A stretch of 48,593 bases of DNA from Flavobacteriales bacterium (GTDB lineage Bacteria; Bacteroidota; Bacteroidia; Flavobacteriales_D; Cryomorphaceae), in NCBI GenBank assembly GCA_020201045.1, contig JAIVHP010000033.1, positions 1 to 48,593 on the forward strand. Direction: 5' to 3'. Numbering within the stretch: position 1 is the first letter of the stretch; the number at the start of each line of letters is the position of its first letter. Shown piece by piece: positions 21,973 through 36,980 of this stretch. Made by a program: the position numbers and the translations under genes. The notes under the pieces are model-generated. The model was not told the DNA's origin, made no database searches, and saw nothing but the letters and a program-made list of their open reading frames with translations.

Positions 21973-22016
21973 ACGGGTGTACCTGCCTGCCGGCAGGCAG
22001 GGCTCAGAAACTGAGC
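21973..22016 (+). repeat. tRNA-Trp 5'-end-like fragment interrupted by a perfect 20-nt palindrome
   Basis: ACGGGTGTA + CCTGCCTGCCGGCAGGCAGG + GCTCAG...; removing the palindrome (21982-22001) gives ACGGGTGTAGCTCAG, identical to 22079-22093. Confidence 0.7.
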
Positions 22017-22078
22017 GGGTATGACCGGTAAAATATGAGATGCTTAAATATTAATTATTCATTCATCATTAATAATAA

Positions 22079-22151
<73 letters not shown>

Positions 22152-22167
22152 CTAAAACGAAAAAGAA

Positions 22168-22410
22168 GTGGCTAGCTTAAAAACTACTTTTAAAGAATCT
22201 TACGATGAGTTGGTTCACAAGGTGACCTGGCCATCGTGGAAACAACTGCAGAGCAGCAGCATTTTGGTTTTGATTGCTTCGGTAATCATTTCCTTGATCA
22301 TATTTTTAATGGACTATGTTTTTGGTGTGCAAGTCGCGTCAGAAGCAGTAGACGGATTTAGCTGGAAAGGCATACTCGGATTTATTTACGAATTCCTGGA
22401 GCAGCTTTAA
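22168..22410 (+). CDS. secE: Preprotein translocase subunit SecE
   Basis: GTG start; [42 protein letters not shown] between tRNA-Trp and nusG. Confidence 0.9.
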   Translation: MASLKTTFKESYDELVHKVTWPSWKQLQSSSILVLIASVIISLIIFLMDYVFGVQVASEAVDGFSWKGILGFIYEFLEQL

Positions 22411-22414
22411 GGAA

Positions 22415-22978
22415 GTGATGATTATGACTGAAACCAAAGGGAAAAAGTGGTACGTAGTGCGCGCGGTGAGCGGGCAGGAGAACAAGGTGAAGGATTTCAT
22501 CGAACTCGAGATCGATCGGAATAACCTGAATGATTTTGTTACCCAGGTGCTTATTCCGAAAGAGAAGATTTTTCAAATCCGAAATGGAAAGAAAATCAGT
22601 AAGGAGCGAAATTTCTTCCCTGGTTACGTAATGATCGAAGCCGACCTCGTTGGTGAAGTACCCCACATTATTCGAAACATTAATAATGTAATTGGATTTT
22701 TGGGTGCAGAGAAGGGAGGAGATCCGGTGCCATTGCGCCCTGCAGAGGTGAAGCGAATTCTCGGTAAGGTAGACGAGCTCGCCGATAGTGAAGAAGAAAT
22801 GAATATTCCTTACGTGGTTGGCGAAAGCGTTAAAGTTATAGACGGCCCTTTCAACAACTTCAACGGAGTAATTGAAGAAGTGAACGAAGAGAAGAAAAAG
22901 CTAAAAGTAATGGTGAAGATTTTCGGAAGAAAAACGCCACTGGAGCTGGGCTTTATGCAAGTGGAGAAAGAGAGTTAA
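22415..22978 (+). CDS. nusG: Transcription antitermination protein NusG
   Basis: [53 protein letters not shown] motif. Confidence 0.95.
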   Translation: MMIMTETKGKKWYVVRAVSGQENKVKDFIELEIDRNNLNDFVTQVLIPKEKIFQIRNGKKISKERNFFPGYVMIEADLVGEVPHIIRNINNVIGFLGAEKGGDPVPLRPAEVKRILGKVDELADSEEEMNIPYVVGESVKVIDGPFNNFNGVIEEVNEEKKKLKVMVKIFGRKTPLELGFMQVEKES

Positions 22979-23068
22979 TGATTTTGGATTCAACAGTTGT
23001 CTTTCCATATTGTGAGTATGGCGCTTCCAAGACTACTGAATCAATATATATAAATAATAAAACTTGAA

Positions 23069-23506
23069 ATGGCTAGAGAAGTAAGCGGATTAATAAAGCT
23101 TCAAATTAGAGGCGGCGCTGCAAACCCTTCTCCTCCGGTAGGACCAGCACTTGGTGCGAAAGGGGTGAACATCATGGAGTTTTGCAAGCAGTTTAATGCC
23201 CGCACACAAGATCAAGCTGGGAAAGTTTTACCTGTTGTAATTACTGTTTACGGCGATAAGTCTTTTGACTTTATTGTTAAAACACCACCAGCTGCAATTC
23301 AGCTGAAAGAAGCTGCCAAAATTAAATCTGGCTCTCCTGAATCAAACAGGCAGAAGGTTGGAAATGTATCCTGGGATCAGGTAAAAGCGATCGCAGAAGA
23401 CAAAATGTCCGACTTGAATTGCTTTACAGTAGAGTCGGCAATGATGATGGTAGCCGGAACAGCACGCAGTATGGGACTAAATGTAAAGGGTAAAAAGCCC
23501 TTTTAA
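23069..23506 (+). CDS. rplK: 50S ribosomal protein L11
   Basis: [37 protein letters not shown]. Confidence 0.97.
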   Translation: MAREVSGLIKLQIRGGAANPSPPVGPALGAKGVNIMEFCKQFNARTQDQAGKVLPVVITVYGDKSFDFIVKTPPAAIQLKEAAKIKSGSPESNRQKVGNVSWDQVKAIAEDKMSDLNCFTVESAMMMVAGTARSMGLNVKGKKPF

Positions 23507-23523
23507 CGGTAAAAACTTTTTTT

Positions 23524-24216
23524 ATGCGAGTATCAAAGAAAAGAAAAGAAGCGCTGAGTAAATACGACGATACCAAATCGTATTCTCTGGAAGAGGCATC
23601 TGGAATTGTTAAGCAAATTATCAATACCAAGTTTGATTCTTCCATAGATTTGGCCGTAAGGCTCGGCGTGGATCCAAGAAAAGCAAACCAAATGGTTAGA
23701 GGCAGTGTGTCTCTTCCACATGGTACAGGTAAAGACGTTCGCGTTCTTGTACTCTGCAACCCCGATAAAGAAGCCGAAGCTACTGAAGCTGGAGCTGATT
23801 TTGTAGGATTAGACGAGTACGTTGAAAAGATCAAAAACGGCTGGACCGATGTTGACGTAATTATCACAACTCCAAACGTAATGGGAAAAGTTGGTGCTTT
23901 GGGTAGAATTCTCGGACCACGAGGGTTGATGCCCAATCCAAAAACCGGAACCGTTACGATGGACGTTGCTAAGGCTGTACAAGATGTAAAGGCCGGTAAG
24001 ATTGATTTTAAAGTAGACAAATACGGCATCATTCACGCCGCTGTCGGCAAGGCTTCTTTTGAGCCCCAAAAGATTAAGGAAAATGCGCGCGAAGTAATTC
24101 AAACGCTCCTTAAACTCAAACCGGCCGCATCGAAAGGTGTTTACATCAAGAGCATCTCCATGAGTGGATCAATGTCTCCAAGCGTAAAAGTCGAAACAAA
24201 ATCGGTATCGGTTTAA
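23524..24216 (+). CDS. rplA: 50S ribosomal protein L1
   Basis: [46 protein letters not shown]. Confidence 0.97.
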   Translation: MRVSKKRKEALSKYDDTKSYSLEEASGIVKQIINTKFDSSIDLAVRLGVDPRKANQMVRGSVSLPHGTGKDVRVLVLCNPDKEAEATEAGADFVGLDEYVEKIKNGWTDVDVIITTPNVMGKVGALGRILGPRGLMPNPKTGTVTMDVAKAVQDVKAGKIDFKVDKYGIIHAAVGKASFEPQKIKENAREVIQTLLKLKPAASKGVYIKSISMSGSMSPSVKVETKSVSV

Positions 24217-24232
24217 CGGAAAAATCACAGAA

Positions 24233-24757
24233 ATGACTAGAGAAGAAAAAAATCAACTGGTAGATGATTTAACCGAAACGCTTACAGCGAATGACGTAAT
24301 TTATCTTGCAGACACATCTGAACTGGATGCTGAAGCTACATCACTGCTGAGAAGAATTTGCTTCGAAAGAAATATTAAGCTGAATGTTGTGAAAAACACG
24401 CTGCTTAAAAAGGCTTTCGAAAAAGTAGACGGCAAAGACTTTTCGGGATTGTACGATGTTTTGGCCGGGCCAACCGCTGTTATGTTTTCAGACACCGGAA
24501 ACGCACCAGCCAAGCTTATCAAAGAGTTTAGGAAAAAACACGAAAGGCCTTTATTGAAAGGCGCATACGTAGAAGAAATGTGTTTTGTAGGTGATGATCA
24601 ACTCCAAAACCTTACCGAGATCAAATCTCGTGAAGAGTTGCTGGGCGAAATCATCGGCTTACTGCAGTCACCAATCAAAAATGTTGTTGGTGCCCTGCAA
24701 TCGGGAGGCAATACACTTGCCGGCCTGGTGAAGACCCTTTCAGAACGTGAACAATAA
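24233..24757 (+). CDS. rplJ: 50S ribosomal protein L10
   Basis: Position between rplA and rplL; LRRICFERNIKLNVVKNTLLKKAFE. Confidence 0.95.
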   Translation: MTREEKNQLVDDLTETLTANDVIYLADTSELDAEATSLLRRICFERNIKLNVVKNTLLKKAFEKVDGKDFSGLYDVLAGPTAVMFSDTGNAPAKLIKEFRKKHERPLLKGAYVEEMCFVGDDQLQNLTEIKSREELLGEIIGLLQSPIKNVVGALQSGGNTLAGLVKTLSEREQ

Positions 24758-24794
24758 TAATTAATCAAGAATAATAAATTTAAAATTGAATAAA

Positions 24795-25172
24795 ATGGCA
24801 GACGTTAAAGCTTTAGGCGATGAACTAGTTGGCCTTACGGTAAAAGAAGTAAACGAATTAGCAGAATATCTGAAAGAAGAGCACGGTATTGAACCGGCAG
24901 CTGCGGCAGTTGCAGTTGCAGGCCCTGCAGCTGGAGACGGCGACGGAGAAGCCGAAGCTCAAACAGAATTCGACGTAATTCTTACTGCTGCGGGTGGATC
25001 AAAACTCGGAGTTGTTAAATTGGTAAAAGAACTCACCGGTCTTGGCCTTAAAGAGGCAAAAGGTGTGGTTGATAGTGCCCCTGCTCCAATCAAGGAAGGT
25101 GTTTCCAAAGAAGAAGCAGAGTCACTTAAATCACAACTTGAAGAAGCTGGTGCAGAAGTTGAAGTTAAGTAA
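24795..25172 (+). CDS. rplL: 50S ribosomal protein L7/L12
   Basis: [12 protein letters not shown]-like ([70 protein letters not shown]). Confidence 0.97.
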   Translation: MADVKALGDELVGLTVKEVNELAEYLKEEHGIEPAAAAVAVAGPAAGDGDGEAEAQTEFDVILTAAGGSKLGVVKLVKELTGLGLKEAKGVVDSAPAPIKEGVSKEEAESLKSQLEEAGAEVEVK

Positions 25173-25207
25173 GGAGCAAACATCCTTCACCAACTATTGT
25201 TAAGGTT

Positions 25208-25238
25208 TAAACCACCACACAATGCGTGTGGTGGTTTA
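25208..25238 (+). promoter_or_regulatory. Strong hairpin between rplL and rpoB (candidate attenuator/processing site)
   Basis: Perfect 13-bp stem TAAACCACCACAC-AATGC-GTGTGGTGGTTTA, followed by GACCCTTTTT. Confidence 0.7.
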
Positions 25239-25298
25239 GACCCTTTTTGCGTTAAACCGCACCCAAGCGTTCTTATTTAAACTACAAACCCCAAAGTC

Positions 25299-28972
<3,674 letters not shown>

Positions 28973-29016
28973 TGGCGAGCGCTTTTAGACTATTAATTTA
29001 CCAAAGGACAACCTAA

Positions 29017-32000
29017 ATGGCCTTAACGAAAGAAAATAAGATTAACGCAAATTTCAACAGTATAACCATCAGTCTTGCGTCTCCGGAGCAAATCCTCGAG
29101 CGCAGTTTTGGTGAAGTTTTGAAACCCGAAACGATTAACTACCGCACATACAAGCCAGAGCGCGATGGACTCTTTTGCGAGCGCATCTTCGGTCCGGTGA
29201 AAGACTATGAATGTCACTGCGGGAAGTACAAGAGAATCAGATACAAGGGTATTGTTTGCGACCGTTGTGGTGTAGAAGTAACCGAGAAAAAGGTACGTAG
29301 AGAGCGAATGGGTCACATCTCACTCGTCGTTCCCGTTGCACATATCTGGTACTTTAAATCGCTTCCAAACAAAATTGGATACCTTCTCGGTCTTCCAACT
29401 AAAAAGTTGGACCAGATTATTTACTACGAGCGATACGTGGTAATTAATCCCGGAACTGCGGTAAATGCCGAAGGCGAAAAGCTGGAGCGCATGGACTATA
29501 TCACCGAAGAAGAGTACCTCGATATTATCGATGCCCTTCCGAAGGAGAACCAGTATTTGGATGACAACGATCCGGAGAAATTTGTAGCAAAAATGGGTGC
29601 CGATGCGCTTTACGACTTGCTGCAAACCACCAATCTCGATGAGCTTTCATACGATTTGCGTCACAAAGCCAATACCGAAACGTCTCAGCAACGAAAGAAT
29701 GAAGCCCTAAAGCGACTTCAGGTTGTTGAAGCTTTCAGAGATGCAAACTCCAGAATTGTAAACCGTCCGGAATGGATGATCGTAAAAGTTGTTCCGGTTA
29801 TACCACCCGAACTCAGACCTTTGGTTCCACTGGACGGCGGTCGTTTCGCTACATCAGATTTGAATGACCTTTACAGAAGGGTGATTATTCGAAACAATCG
29901 ATTGAAGCGCCTGATTGAGATTAAAGCTCCCGAAGTTATTCTCCGAAACGAGAAACGTATGCTTCAGGAATCTGTAGATTCTCTTTTCGACAACTCGCGT
30001 AAGTCGAGTGCGGTAAAAACAGAATCAAACAGGCCGCTAAAATCACTTTCAGACAGCTTGAAAGGTAAGCAGGGAAGATTCCGTCAGAACCTTCTCGGAA
30101 AACGTGTCGATTACTCAGCGCGTTCTGTAATTGTTGTAGGTCCAGACCTGAAATTACACGAGTGCGGTTTGCCAAAAGATATGGCCGCTGAGCTTTACAA
30201 GCCATTCATCATTCGCAAGATGATTGAAAGAGGTATTGTAAAAACGGTAAAATCAGCCAAGAAAATTGTCGACCGCAAAGAGCCGGTTGTTTGGGATATT
30301 TTGGAAAGTGTACTCAAAGGTCACCCCGTTCTCTTAAACAGGGCTCCTACGCTTCACCGACTTGGAATCCAGGCATTCCAGCCCAAACTTATCGAGGGAA
30401 AAGCCATCCGATTACACCCATTGGCTTGTACCGCATTTAACGCTGACTTTGACGGTGACCAAATGGCAGTGCATTTGCCCCTGGGCCACGCTGCTATTCT
30501 GGAAGCTCAATTGTTGATGCTCGCATCGCACAATATTCTCAACCCTGCGAATGGTGCACCTATTGCCGTTCCTTCTCAGGATATGGTTCTCGGTCTGTAC
30601 TACATTACAAAGGGAAGAAAAAGCGATGATGAACTCACTATTGTGGGTGAAGGAAAAACATTTTACAGCCACGAAGAAGTTGAAATTGCCTACAACGAAG
30701 GCAAGCTTGCGCTTCACGCCCACATCAAATTCAGATACGAAGATCACGAGGGAAATAAGGAGATTATAGAGACAACCGCAGGAAGGGTACTTTTCAACAG
30801 CCGCGTTCCGAAGAAAGTTGGATTTATTAATCAACTGCTCACTAAAAAAGCACTTCGAGATATTATTGGAGAAGTGATCAAGAAAGTGGGTATGGCAAGA
30901 GCGGCTCAGTTCCTCGACGATATTAAGGAACTCGGTTACTACATGGCCTTCAAAGGTGGTCTTTCGTTTAACCTAAACGATGTAATTATTCCGCCAGAGA
31001 AAGAAGTTCTCGTTCAAAAAGCCGTAGAGGAAGTGAAGGGAGTTCTGGACAACTACGGAATGGGTCTGATCACCAACAACGAGCGGTACAATCAAATTAT
31101 TGATATTTGGACGCATACCAACTCGAAGTTGACAAACATCCTGATGGACAGGTTGAAGAACGACCGACAGGGCTTTAACTCGATTTACATGATGTTTGAC
31201 TCTGGTGCAAGGGGTTCGAAAGAACAAATTCGCCAGCTCTCTGGAATGCGAGGTCTGATGGCCAAGCCACAGAAATCTGGCGCCACAGGTGGACAGGACA
31301 TTATCGAAAACCCCATCCTATCGAACTTTAAGGAAGGACTTTCTATCCTGGAGTACTTTATATCTACTCACGGTGCGCGTAAAGGTCTTGCCGATACAGC
31401 CCTGAAAACGGCCGATGCCGGTTACCTTACCAGAAGGCTTGTCGATGTTTCGCAAGATGTTGTTATCCGGTCTGAAGACTGTGGAACACTTCGCGGACTA
31501 ATGGCCACACCGCTTAAGAAAAACGAAGAAATCGTAGAAACGCTTTACGAACGAATTTTGGGTCGTACTTCCGTTCACGATGTTTTCCACCCTGAAACGG
31601 AAGAGCTATTGGTTTCTGATGGTGACGAAATCACCGAAGATATCGCCACGGCTATCACAGAAGCGGGAATCGATGAAGTAGAAATCAGATCGGTTCTCAC
31701 ATGTGAAGAAAAACGAGGTGTTTGTGCCAAATGCTACGGACGTAATCTGGCCACTGGAAGAATGGTGGAGACAGGAGAGTCTGTTGGTGTAATTGCTGCA
31801 CAATCGATTGGTGAGCCGGGAACACAGCTTACATTGAGAACTTTCCACGTTGGGGGTACTGCATCTAACATTGCCGATGAATCAGAGATCAGGGCAAAGG
31901 CAGACGGTGTACTCGAAATGGAAGAGTTGAGAACAGTTGAGCAAAAAGATGCCGACGGTAATAAAAAGACGATAGTTGTTGGCCGTTCGGGAGAATTGAG

Positions 32001-33330
32001 CCTGACCGACCCAAAAACAGGTGTTGTTATTGCTACAAACAATATTCCTTACGGTTCCGAATTGTTCGTTAAGAAAGGTGCGAAACTCAAGAAAGGCGAC
32101 GCTATTTGTAGATGGGACCCTTACAACGCTGTTATCATCACCGAAGATGGTGGTAAAATCAAATTCGAGAACTTCGAAGATGGTGTTACTTACCGCGAAG
32201 AAGTGGATGAGCAAACCGGTTACCGCGAGAAAGTGATTACCGAACGTAGGGACAAAAAGAAAAACCCAACCATCCACATTCTCGATGCCAAAGGCAAAGA
32301 AGTTGTCAAATCATATAACCTTCCTGTTGGCGCTCACGTGAGTGTTTCGGAAGGCGATAAGGTAGAGCCCGGAAACGTTCTCGCCAAGATTCCACGTGTA
32401 GCCGGTAAGTCTGGTGACATCACAGGGGGTCTGCCGCGAATTACCGAGCTATTTGAAGCGCGAAACCCTTCAAATCCTGCTGTAGTAAGTGAAATTGACG
32501 GAATTGTTTCTTACGGTAAAATCAAGCGGGGTAACCGCGAAATTATCGTGGAGAGCAAAACAGGCGAAACCAAAAAGTATCTGGTTTCACTCTCGAAACA
32601 CATTCTCGTTCAGGAGAACGACTTTGTACGAGCCGGCCAATCGCTTTCAGATGGTGCAATTACGCCGAGCGATATTCTTTCGATTGAAGGACCCACCAAA
32701 GTTCAGGAATACCTGGTAAACGAGGTTCAGGAAGTTTATCGTCTTCAGGGTGTGAAAATTAACGATAAGCACTTTGAGATTATCGTTCGCCAGATGATGC
32801 GTAAAGTAGAGATAGAAGATCAGGGCGATACCCGTTTCCTCGAAAAGCAAAACGTAGAGAAAATCGATTTCATGGAAGAGAACGATATGATTTACGGAAT
32901 GAAAGTCGTGGAAGATCCGGGAGACTCTAAAAATCTTAAAGCAGGTCAGATTATTACGGCCAGAAAGCTAAGAGATGAGAATTCTCAACTGCGCAGAAAG
33001 GATATGAACCTGGTTACTGCAAGAGAAGCAATTCCAGCTACATCCAAGCCATTGCTTCAAGGTATTACCAGAGCATCGCTTCGAACAAAATCCTTTATTT
33101 CGGCAGCTTCCTTCCAGGAAACTACGAAGGTTCTAAACGAAGCGGCCGTTAGCGGTAAACGCGACGACCTGCTCGGGTTGAAAGAAAACGTAATCGTAGG
33201 ACACCTCATTCCGGCAGGTACCGGACTGAGAGAATTCGACAAAATGATTGTCGGTTCAAAAGAAGAATACGAAAGGCTCACCGCCGACAAGCAAGAGCCA
33301 GCCGAAGAAGAAGTAGAAGTAAATAATTAA
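29017..33330 (+). CDS. rpoC: DNA-directed RNA polymerase subunit beta'
   Basis: 1437 aa; zinc-binding [36 protein letters not shown] active site. Confidence 0.98.
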   Translation: MALTKENKINANFNSITISLASPEQILERSFGEVLKPETINYRTYKPERDGLFCERIFGPVKDYECHCGKYKRIRYKGIVCDRCGVEVTEKKVRRERMGHISLVVPVAHIWYFKSLPNKIGYLLGLPTKKLDQIIYYERYVVINPGTAVNAEGEKLERMDYITEEEYLDIIDALPKENQYLDDNDPEKFVAKMGADALYDLLQTTNLDELSYDLRHKANTETSQQRKNEALKRLQVVEAFRDANSRIVNRPEWMIVKVVPVIPPELRPLVPLDGGRFATSDLNDLYRRVIIRNNRLKRLIEIKAPEVILRNEKRMLQESVDSLFDNSRKSSAVKTESNRPLKSLSDSLKGKQGRFRQNLLGKRVDYSARSVIVVGPDLKLHECGLPKDMAAELYKPFIIRKMIERGIVKTVKSAKKIVDRKEPVVWDILESVLKGHPVLLNRAPTLHRLGIQAFQPKLIEGKAIRLHPLACTAFNADFDGDQMAVHLPLGHAAILEAQLLMLASHNILNPANGAPIAVPSQDMVLGLYYITKGRKSDDELTIVGEGKTFYSHEEVEIAYNEGKLALHAHIKFRYEDHEGNKEIIETTAGRVLFNSRVPKKVGFINQLLTKKALRDIIGEVIKKVGMARAAQFLDDIKELGYYMAFKGGLSFNLNDVIIPPEKEVLVQKAVEEVKGVLDNYGMGLITNNERYNQIIDIWTHTNSKLTNILMDRLKNDRQGFNSIYMMFDSGARGSKEQIRQLSGMRGLMAKPQKSGATGGQDIIENPILSNFKEGLSILEYFISTHGARKGLADTALKTADAGYLTRRLVDVSQDVVIRSEDCGTLRGLMATPLKKNEEIVETLYERILGRTSVHDVFHPETEELLVSDGDEITEDIATAITEAGIDEVEIRSVLTCEEKRGVCAKCYGRNLATGRMVETGESVGVIAAQSIGEPGTQLTLRTFHVGGTASNIADESEIRAKADGVLEMEELRTVEQKDADGNKKTIVVGRSGELSLTDPKTGVVIATNNIPYGSELFVKKGAKLKKGDAICRWDPYNAVIITEDGGKIKFENFEDGVTYREEVDEQTGYREKVITERRDKKKNPTIHILDAKGKEVVKSYNLPVGAHVSVSEGDKVEPGNVLAKIPRVAGKSGDITGGLPRITELFEARNPSNPAVVSEIDGIVSYGKIKRGNREIIVESKTGETKKYLVSLSKHILVQENDFVRAGQSLSDGAITPSDILSIEGPTKVQEYLVNEVQEVYRLQGVKINDKHFEIIVRQMMRKVEIEDQGDTRFLEKQNVEKIDFMEENDMIYGMKVVEDPGDSKNLKAGQIITARKLRDENSQLRRKDMNLVTAREAIPATSKPLLQGITRASLRTKSFISAASFQETTKVLNEAAVSGKRDDLLGLKENVIVGHLIPAGTGLREFDKMIVGSKEEYERLTADKQEPAEEEVEVNN

Positions 33331-33342
33331 TCACAAAAAATA

Positions 33343-33370
33343 GAGCCCCGTGTAAAAGCGGGGCTTTTTT
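33343..33370 (+). terminator. Intrinsic terminator of rpoC, abutting the DUF3467 start
   Basis: AGCCCCG-TGTAAAAG-CGGGGCT followed by T run; ATG at 33371 or 33377. Confidence 0.85.
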
Positions 33371-33376
33371 ATGACC

Positions 33377-33703
33377 ATGGCAGAACAAGAAAAAGATAAA
33401 AAGCAGAATCAAATAAATATCGAACTCAGCGAAGAAGTTGCTGATGGCATTTATTCAAACCTGGCGATCATTACGCATTCCAATGCGGAGTTTGTTTTAG
33501 ATTTTGTTCGCATTATGCCGGGTATGCCCAAGGCAAAGGTTAAGTCGCGTGTTTTGCTCACCCCACAGCACGCTAAACGCTTGCTTCGCGCATTGCAGGA
33601 CAATATCACTAAGTACGAAGCTGCACACGGCAAAATATCTGACTCCAAGCCGCCCGAAGGTGGTATACCAATGGGCTTCAGCGGACCTGTAGCTCAGGCT
33701 TAG
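33377..33703 (+). CDS. DUF3467 family protein
   Basis: INIELSEEVADGIYSNLAIITHSNAEFVLDFVRIMPGMPKAKVKSRVLLTPQHAKRLLRALQDNI; ATG at 33371 also possible. Confidence 0.85.
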   Translation: MAEQEKDKKQNQINIELSEEVADGIYSNLAIITHSNAEFVLDFVRIMPGMPKAKVKSRVLLTPQHAKRLLRALQDNITKYEAAHGKISDSKPPEGGIPMGFSGPVAQA

Positions 33704-33807
33704 AATATCAGCTTGCTGTAGGTTGAGCTCTAAACAGACACGTCAGGCTTAATTCAAAATCTGTTCGCTATTCAGGGAGATATGTGGCGTAATTCCCGCG
33801 GAAACGA

Positions 33808-36106
33808 TTAAAGCTCGTATATGCCCTTGTTGAAGATGGTGTAACCGAAGTTGAAAAAGAAACTCCAGGATTCTTCGCGGTTGTCGTAGTAGTTGAGATT
33901 TAGACTTACCGGTCCGAGCGGACTGTGCCAAACAAGCGCTGCCGCCCCGATGTAGAACTGCTTAACAAAGGGTTCAGAGAAAGCGGCGTTGTTTTCTTCG
34001 TCGCGCACAATGGCCTGACCCGGAAGGTAGAGGTATCCCTCTAAGGTTCTTTTTTATTTCAAATACATTGCGCAATCCGAAACCGGCGTACTGCACGGTG
34101 CGGTAATCTTCCAAAAATATTGTTTTGCTCTCCGGAATCGGTTCGTATGCCGGCGATGAAATAAGGGATGCGGTGTAATTTTCAAAAAACGGCTTGGTTG
34201 AGTACAGGCCTTCTACATCAACTCCGAGCGAAAACCTTCCTATGTGCAACAAGTAGTGCTGGTAGTGTAATTTTGCTTCCACCCAAGCGTGATCGGCTTC
34301 GTGTTCGGCGCCGTTTTCGGGGTTTGTTGTGCCAAACTCGGTGTTCTCACGGCCCACTATCCCGCGCATCGAAATTTGCAACCTTGCACCATAGCTGGCG
34401 TATTCCTGACGATTTAACGTATTGAGATCGATCCCTGCACTGACACCCCAGGACGTAAACTTGGTTACATCGGCGGTATCTTCTACAGTAAAATCTTCAG
34501 ATTGGTAATAGTTATCAGAAGTTTCACCAAATTTTATGTCGGCCTTAAAAATGGCGTTATTTCCAGCAGATGCCTTATACGTTACACCACCAAATGTTTC
34601 GTTTTTCACGATAAATGAAGGCTGCGAGGGCTCAAAAAACGTCGCGAAACTTCTGAAGTAGTCGCGCCTGTTTCGAATGAAATGGGGAGAGAGGCTAAAT
34701 CTCTTTTTGCCCCCGAAATCAATTTCGGCTCGCCCCATCACCGAACCGTAAAATTTCCCGAAATAAAAATTTCCGGTGAGGCGGGTCGATGTTCGTCCAA
34801 AAATATTGTAGTCCAGACCAACAAAACCAATATTTATGGGGCGCGAAGAAATATTTCCCCCGAACGACAGTTCCAGATCTTTCTCTCTTCGCACATTCAG
34901 GCTCAAGTCAAATTTCCCTGTAGCTGGGTTGAGTTTGCCCAGCGGCTGGATGTATTTTATTTTCTGATCTTGAACCAACCTCAGAAATTGGGGCTTAAAC
35001 TCGTCGAACGTATATACCGAAGAGTCATTCTTCAGAGGCCCAAGGGTAGACTGAACATAGGCTTTTTGTTTTTCAGAGAGGTTTCCCTCTACGGTGATCG
35101 TACCGATGTTTTTATGGCTAAAATTACTTCTGAACTCACTTCTAAGGCTGTCGAGTTCGCTTCGGGTTCTCTGGGTTCCTTCCAGATTCTCTTTAATGCT
35201 TTCTATGTCATTCATAGTTGCGGCATATCCCGAGTCAATTTCCTGCTGAATATTTGAAAAGTCGAAAACGCCAGCATCTGATTTGGGCTCGATTATAACG
35301 CTGTACTCGCAGGGAATACTGAAGTTACTCTGCCGCATAATCATATTCCGAATTTGCGAAATAAGGTCGTCTTCCATCGGCGGTTCAATGCTTCCAGCAA
35401 CGTTACTTCCAATGATCACATCGGGAAGAAACTCGTTATACATGATGTCTGCGGGGAAGTTATTGTACAGGCCACCGTCAAAGAGCATGGTGCTGTCTAT
35501 AATAAGCGGCTTGTAATAAAATGGGTAGGTGCTGGATGCGCGTAAAGCCGTTGCCAAATTTCCGCTGTCGAATACCACTTCCCGCTTTTCCACAATATCT
35601 GCAGCCACGCACCGAAAGGGGATCATTAAACTGTCGAATTTATAATTTGCCTTCGCTGAAGCGGGTTCCAGAATATCAAAAAGCATGTACTCCATCAAGT
35701 CGGGTGCTACGATATTGGCGGGGATTGATTTTTCGAGAATTTGCTGTGGCGAAATTTTGAGGCTGATTAAAGAGCCGTCTTCGGGATCTGTCGTGAAATA
35801 GTACACATCCTTTTCGGGAAGGTTTCCCCTTACTCCGGTAAGGAAATCTTCACTTTCAAAAAAAGCGGTAATTTCCTCAATCGAATAGCCCGATGCATAC
35901 AAGCCACCAATCAAGGCACCCATTGAGGTTCCAGTGATGTAATCTATAGGTATTTCGTTTTCTTCCAACGCTTTAATAACTCCGATGTGCGCCATGCCAG
36001 CCGCTCCGCCACCGCTGAGCACCAAACCCACTTTTTGGGCGTGCGCAAATCCGAAATATCCCATCATCAGGACAATCAGTAGGACATTAAACCACAGTTT
36101 TTTCAT
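33808..36106 (-). pseudogene. Patatin-like phospholipase with C-terminal BamA/Omp85-type barrel, frameshifted at an A6 tract
   Basis: Signal peptide; GxGxxG-type GGGAAGMAHIGVIKALEE; GTSMGALIGG; DGGLYNNFP. The barrel end continues in another frame: GYLYLPGQAIVRDEENNAAFSEPFVKQFYIGAAALVWHSPLGPVSLNLNYYDNREESWSFFFNFGYTIF. Confidence 0.85.
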
Positions 36107-36163
36107 GGGGCATTTGGTTCCGTAAAGCTAAACTTTTACATCGGCGAATCGAAACCATTTACA

Positions 36164-36973
36164 CTAACGGTGCATAGAACTGACATCTTGCGCGAAAGCT
36201 TGCAAATATTCTCCTTGCCTGAGAACTCCTGTGCCATACCACGAAAAAGCTTCGCCATCTACAATTCGCAATTTCGCAGCCGTTTTTGCAGACAGGTCTT
36301 TAGCGTGTTTTTCTTTAAACGGAAAGGGCTCTGAGCTGAGGAAAATGTGATCGGGAGCCAGTTTATTCATTAGCTCTACCGTTAACCGTGGATAACGCTC
36401 TCCTTCTTCACCCAGTTGCTTCAGGGCATTTTCGCAACCTGTTAATTCGAGCATCTCACTGATAAAGGTGTCCGTACCGGCTGCCATGTAAGGGTCTTTC
36501 CAAATCAGGTAGAGGCAACTTTGCTTTTTGCCCACTTTCGCTTTTAAGGAGTTGGATAGCTCATCTATTTCGATGATGCGTTTTTCAGCAGCAGCCCCAA
36601 CCTGGAAAATTTTTCCCAGATCGGTTACTGCAACTTTTAGGTCGTCCAGATTCGATATATCGCTTACGTAAACGGGAATATCTTTTCGCAGTTCTTCAAC
36701 ACATCGACGGGTATTTTCTTCTTTGCTCGCGAGAATAAAATCGGGTTGGAGCTTACGCACCTCTTCGGTGCGAACATTTTTTGTTCCGCCAATTACGGTT
36801 TTTCGATCCCTGAGTCCATTTGGGTGCACGCAAAATTTGGTCAGTCCAACCAGTTTTTCTTCGAGACCGAGATCTACGAGAAGCTCTGTGAGCGATGGAA
36901 CCAAAGACACTATTCTCCGTGGCGGAGAGCTGAATTGATAAACGTTTCCGAGCTGATCCTTTACCCTGGGCAC
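36164..36973 (-). CDS. Helical-backbone metal receptor / BtuF-like periplasmic-binding-fold protein
   Basis: PRRIVSLVPSLTELLVDLGLEEKLVGLTKFCVHP...; no obvious signal peptide. Confidence 0.8.
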   Translation of the reverse strand: MPRVKDQLGNVYQFSSPPRRIVSLVPSLTELLVDLGLEEKLVGLTKFCVHPNGLRDRKTVIGGTKNVRTEEVRKLQPDFILASKEENTRRCVEELRKDIPVYVSDISNLDDLKVAVTDLGKIFQVGAAAEKRIIEIDELSNSLKAKVGKKQSCLYLIWKDPYMAAGTDTFISEMLELTGCENALKQLGEEGERYPRLTVELMNKLAPDHIFLSSEPFPFKEKHAKDLSAKTAAKLRIVDGEAFSWYGTGVLRQGEYLQAFAQDVSSMHR

Positions 36974-36980
36974 ATCTAAA

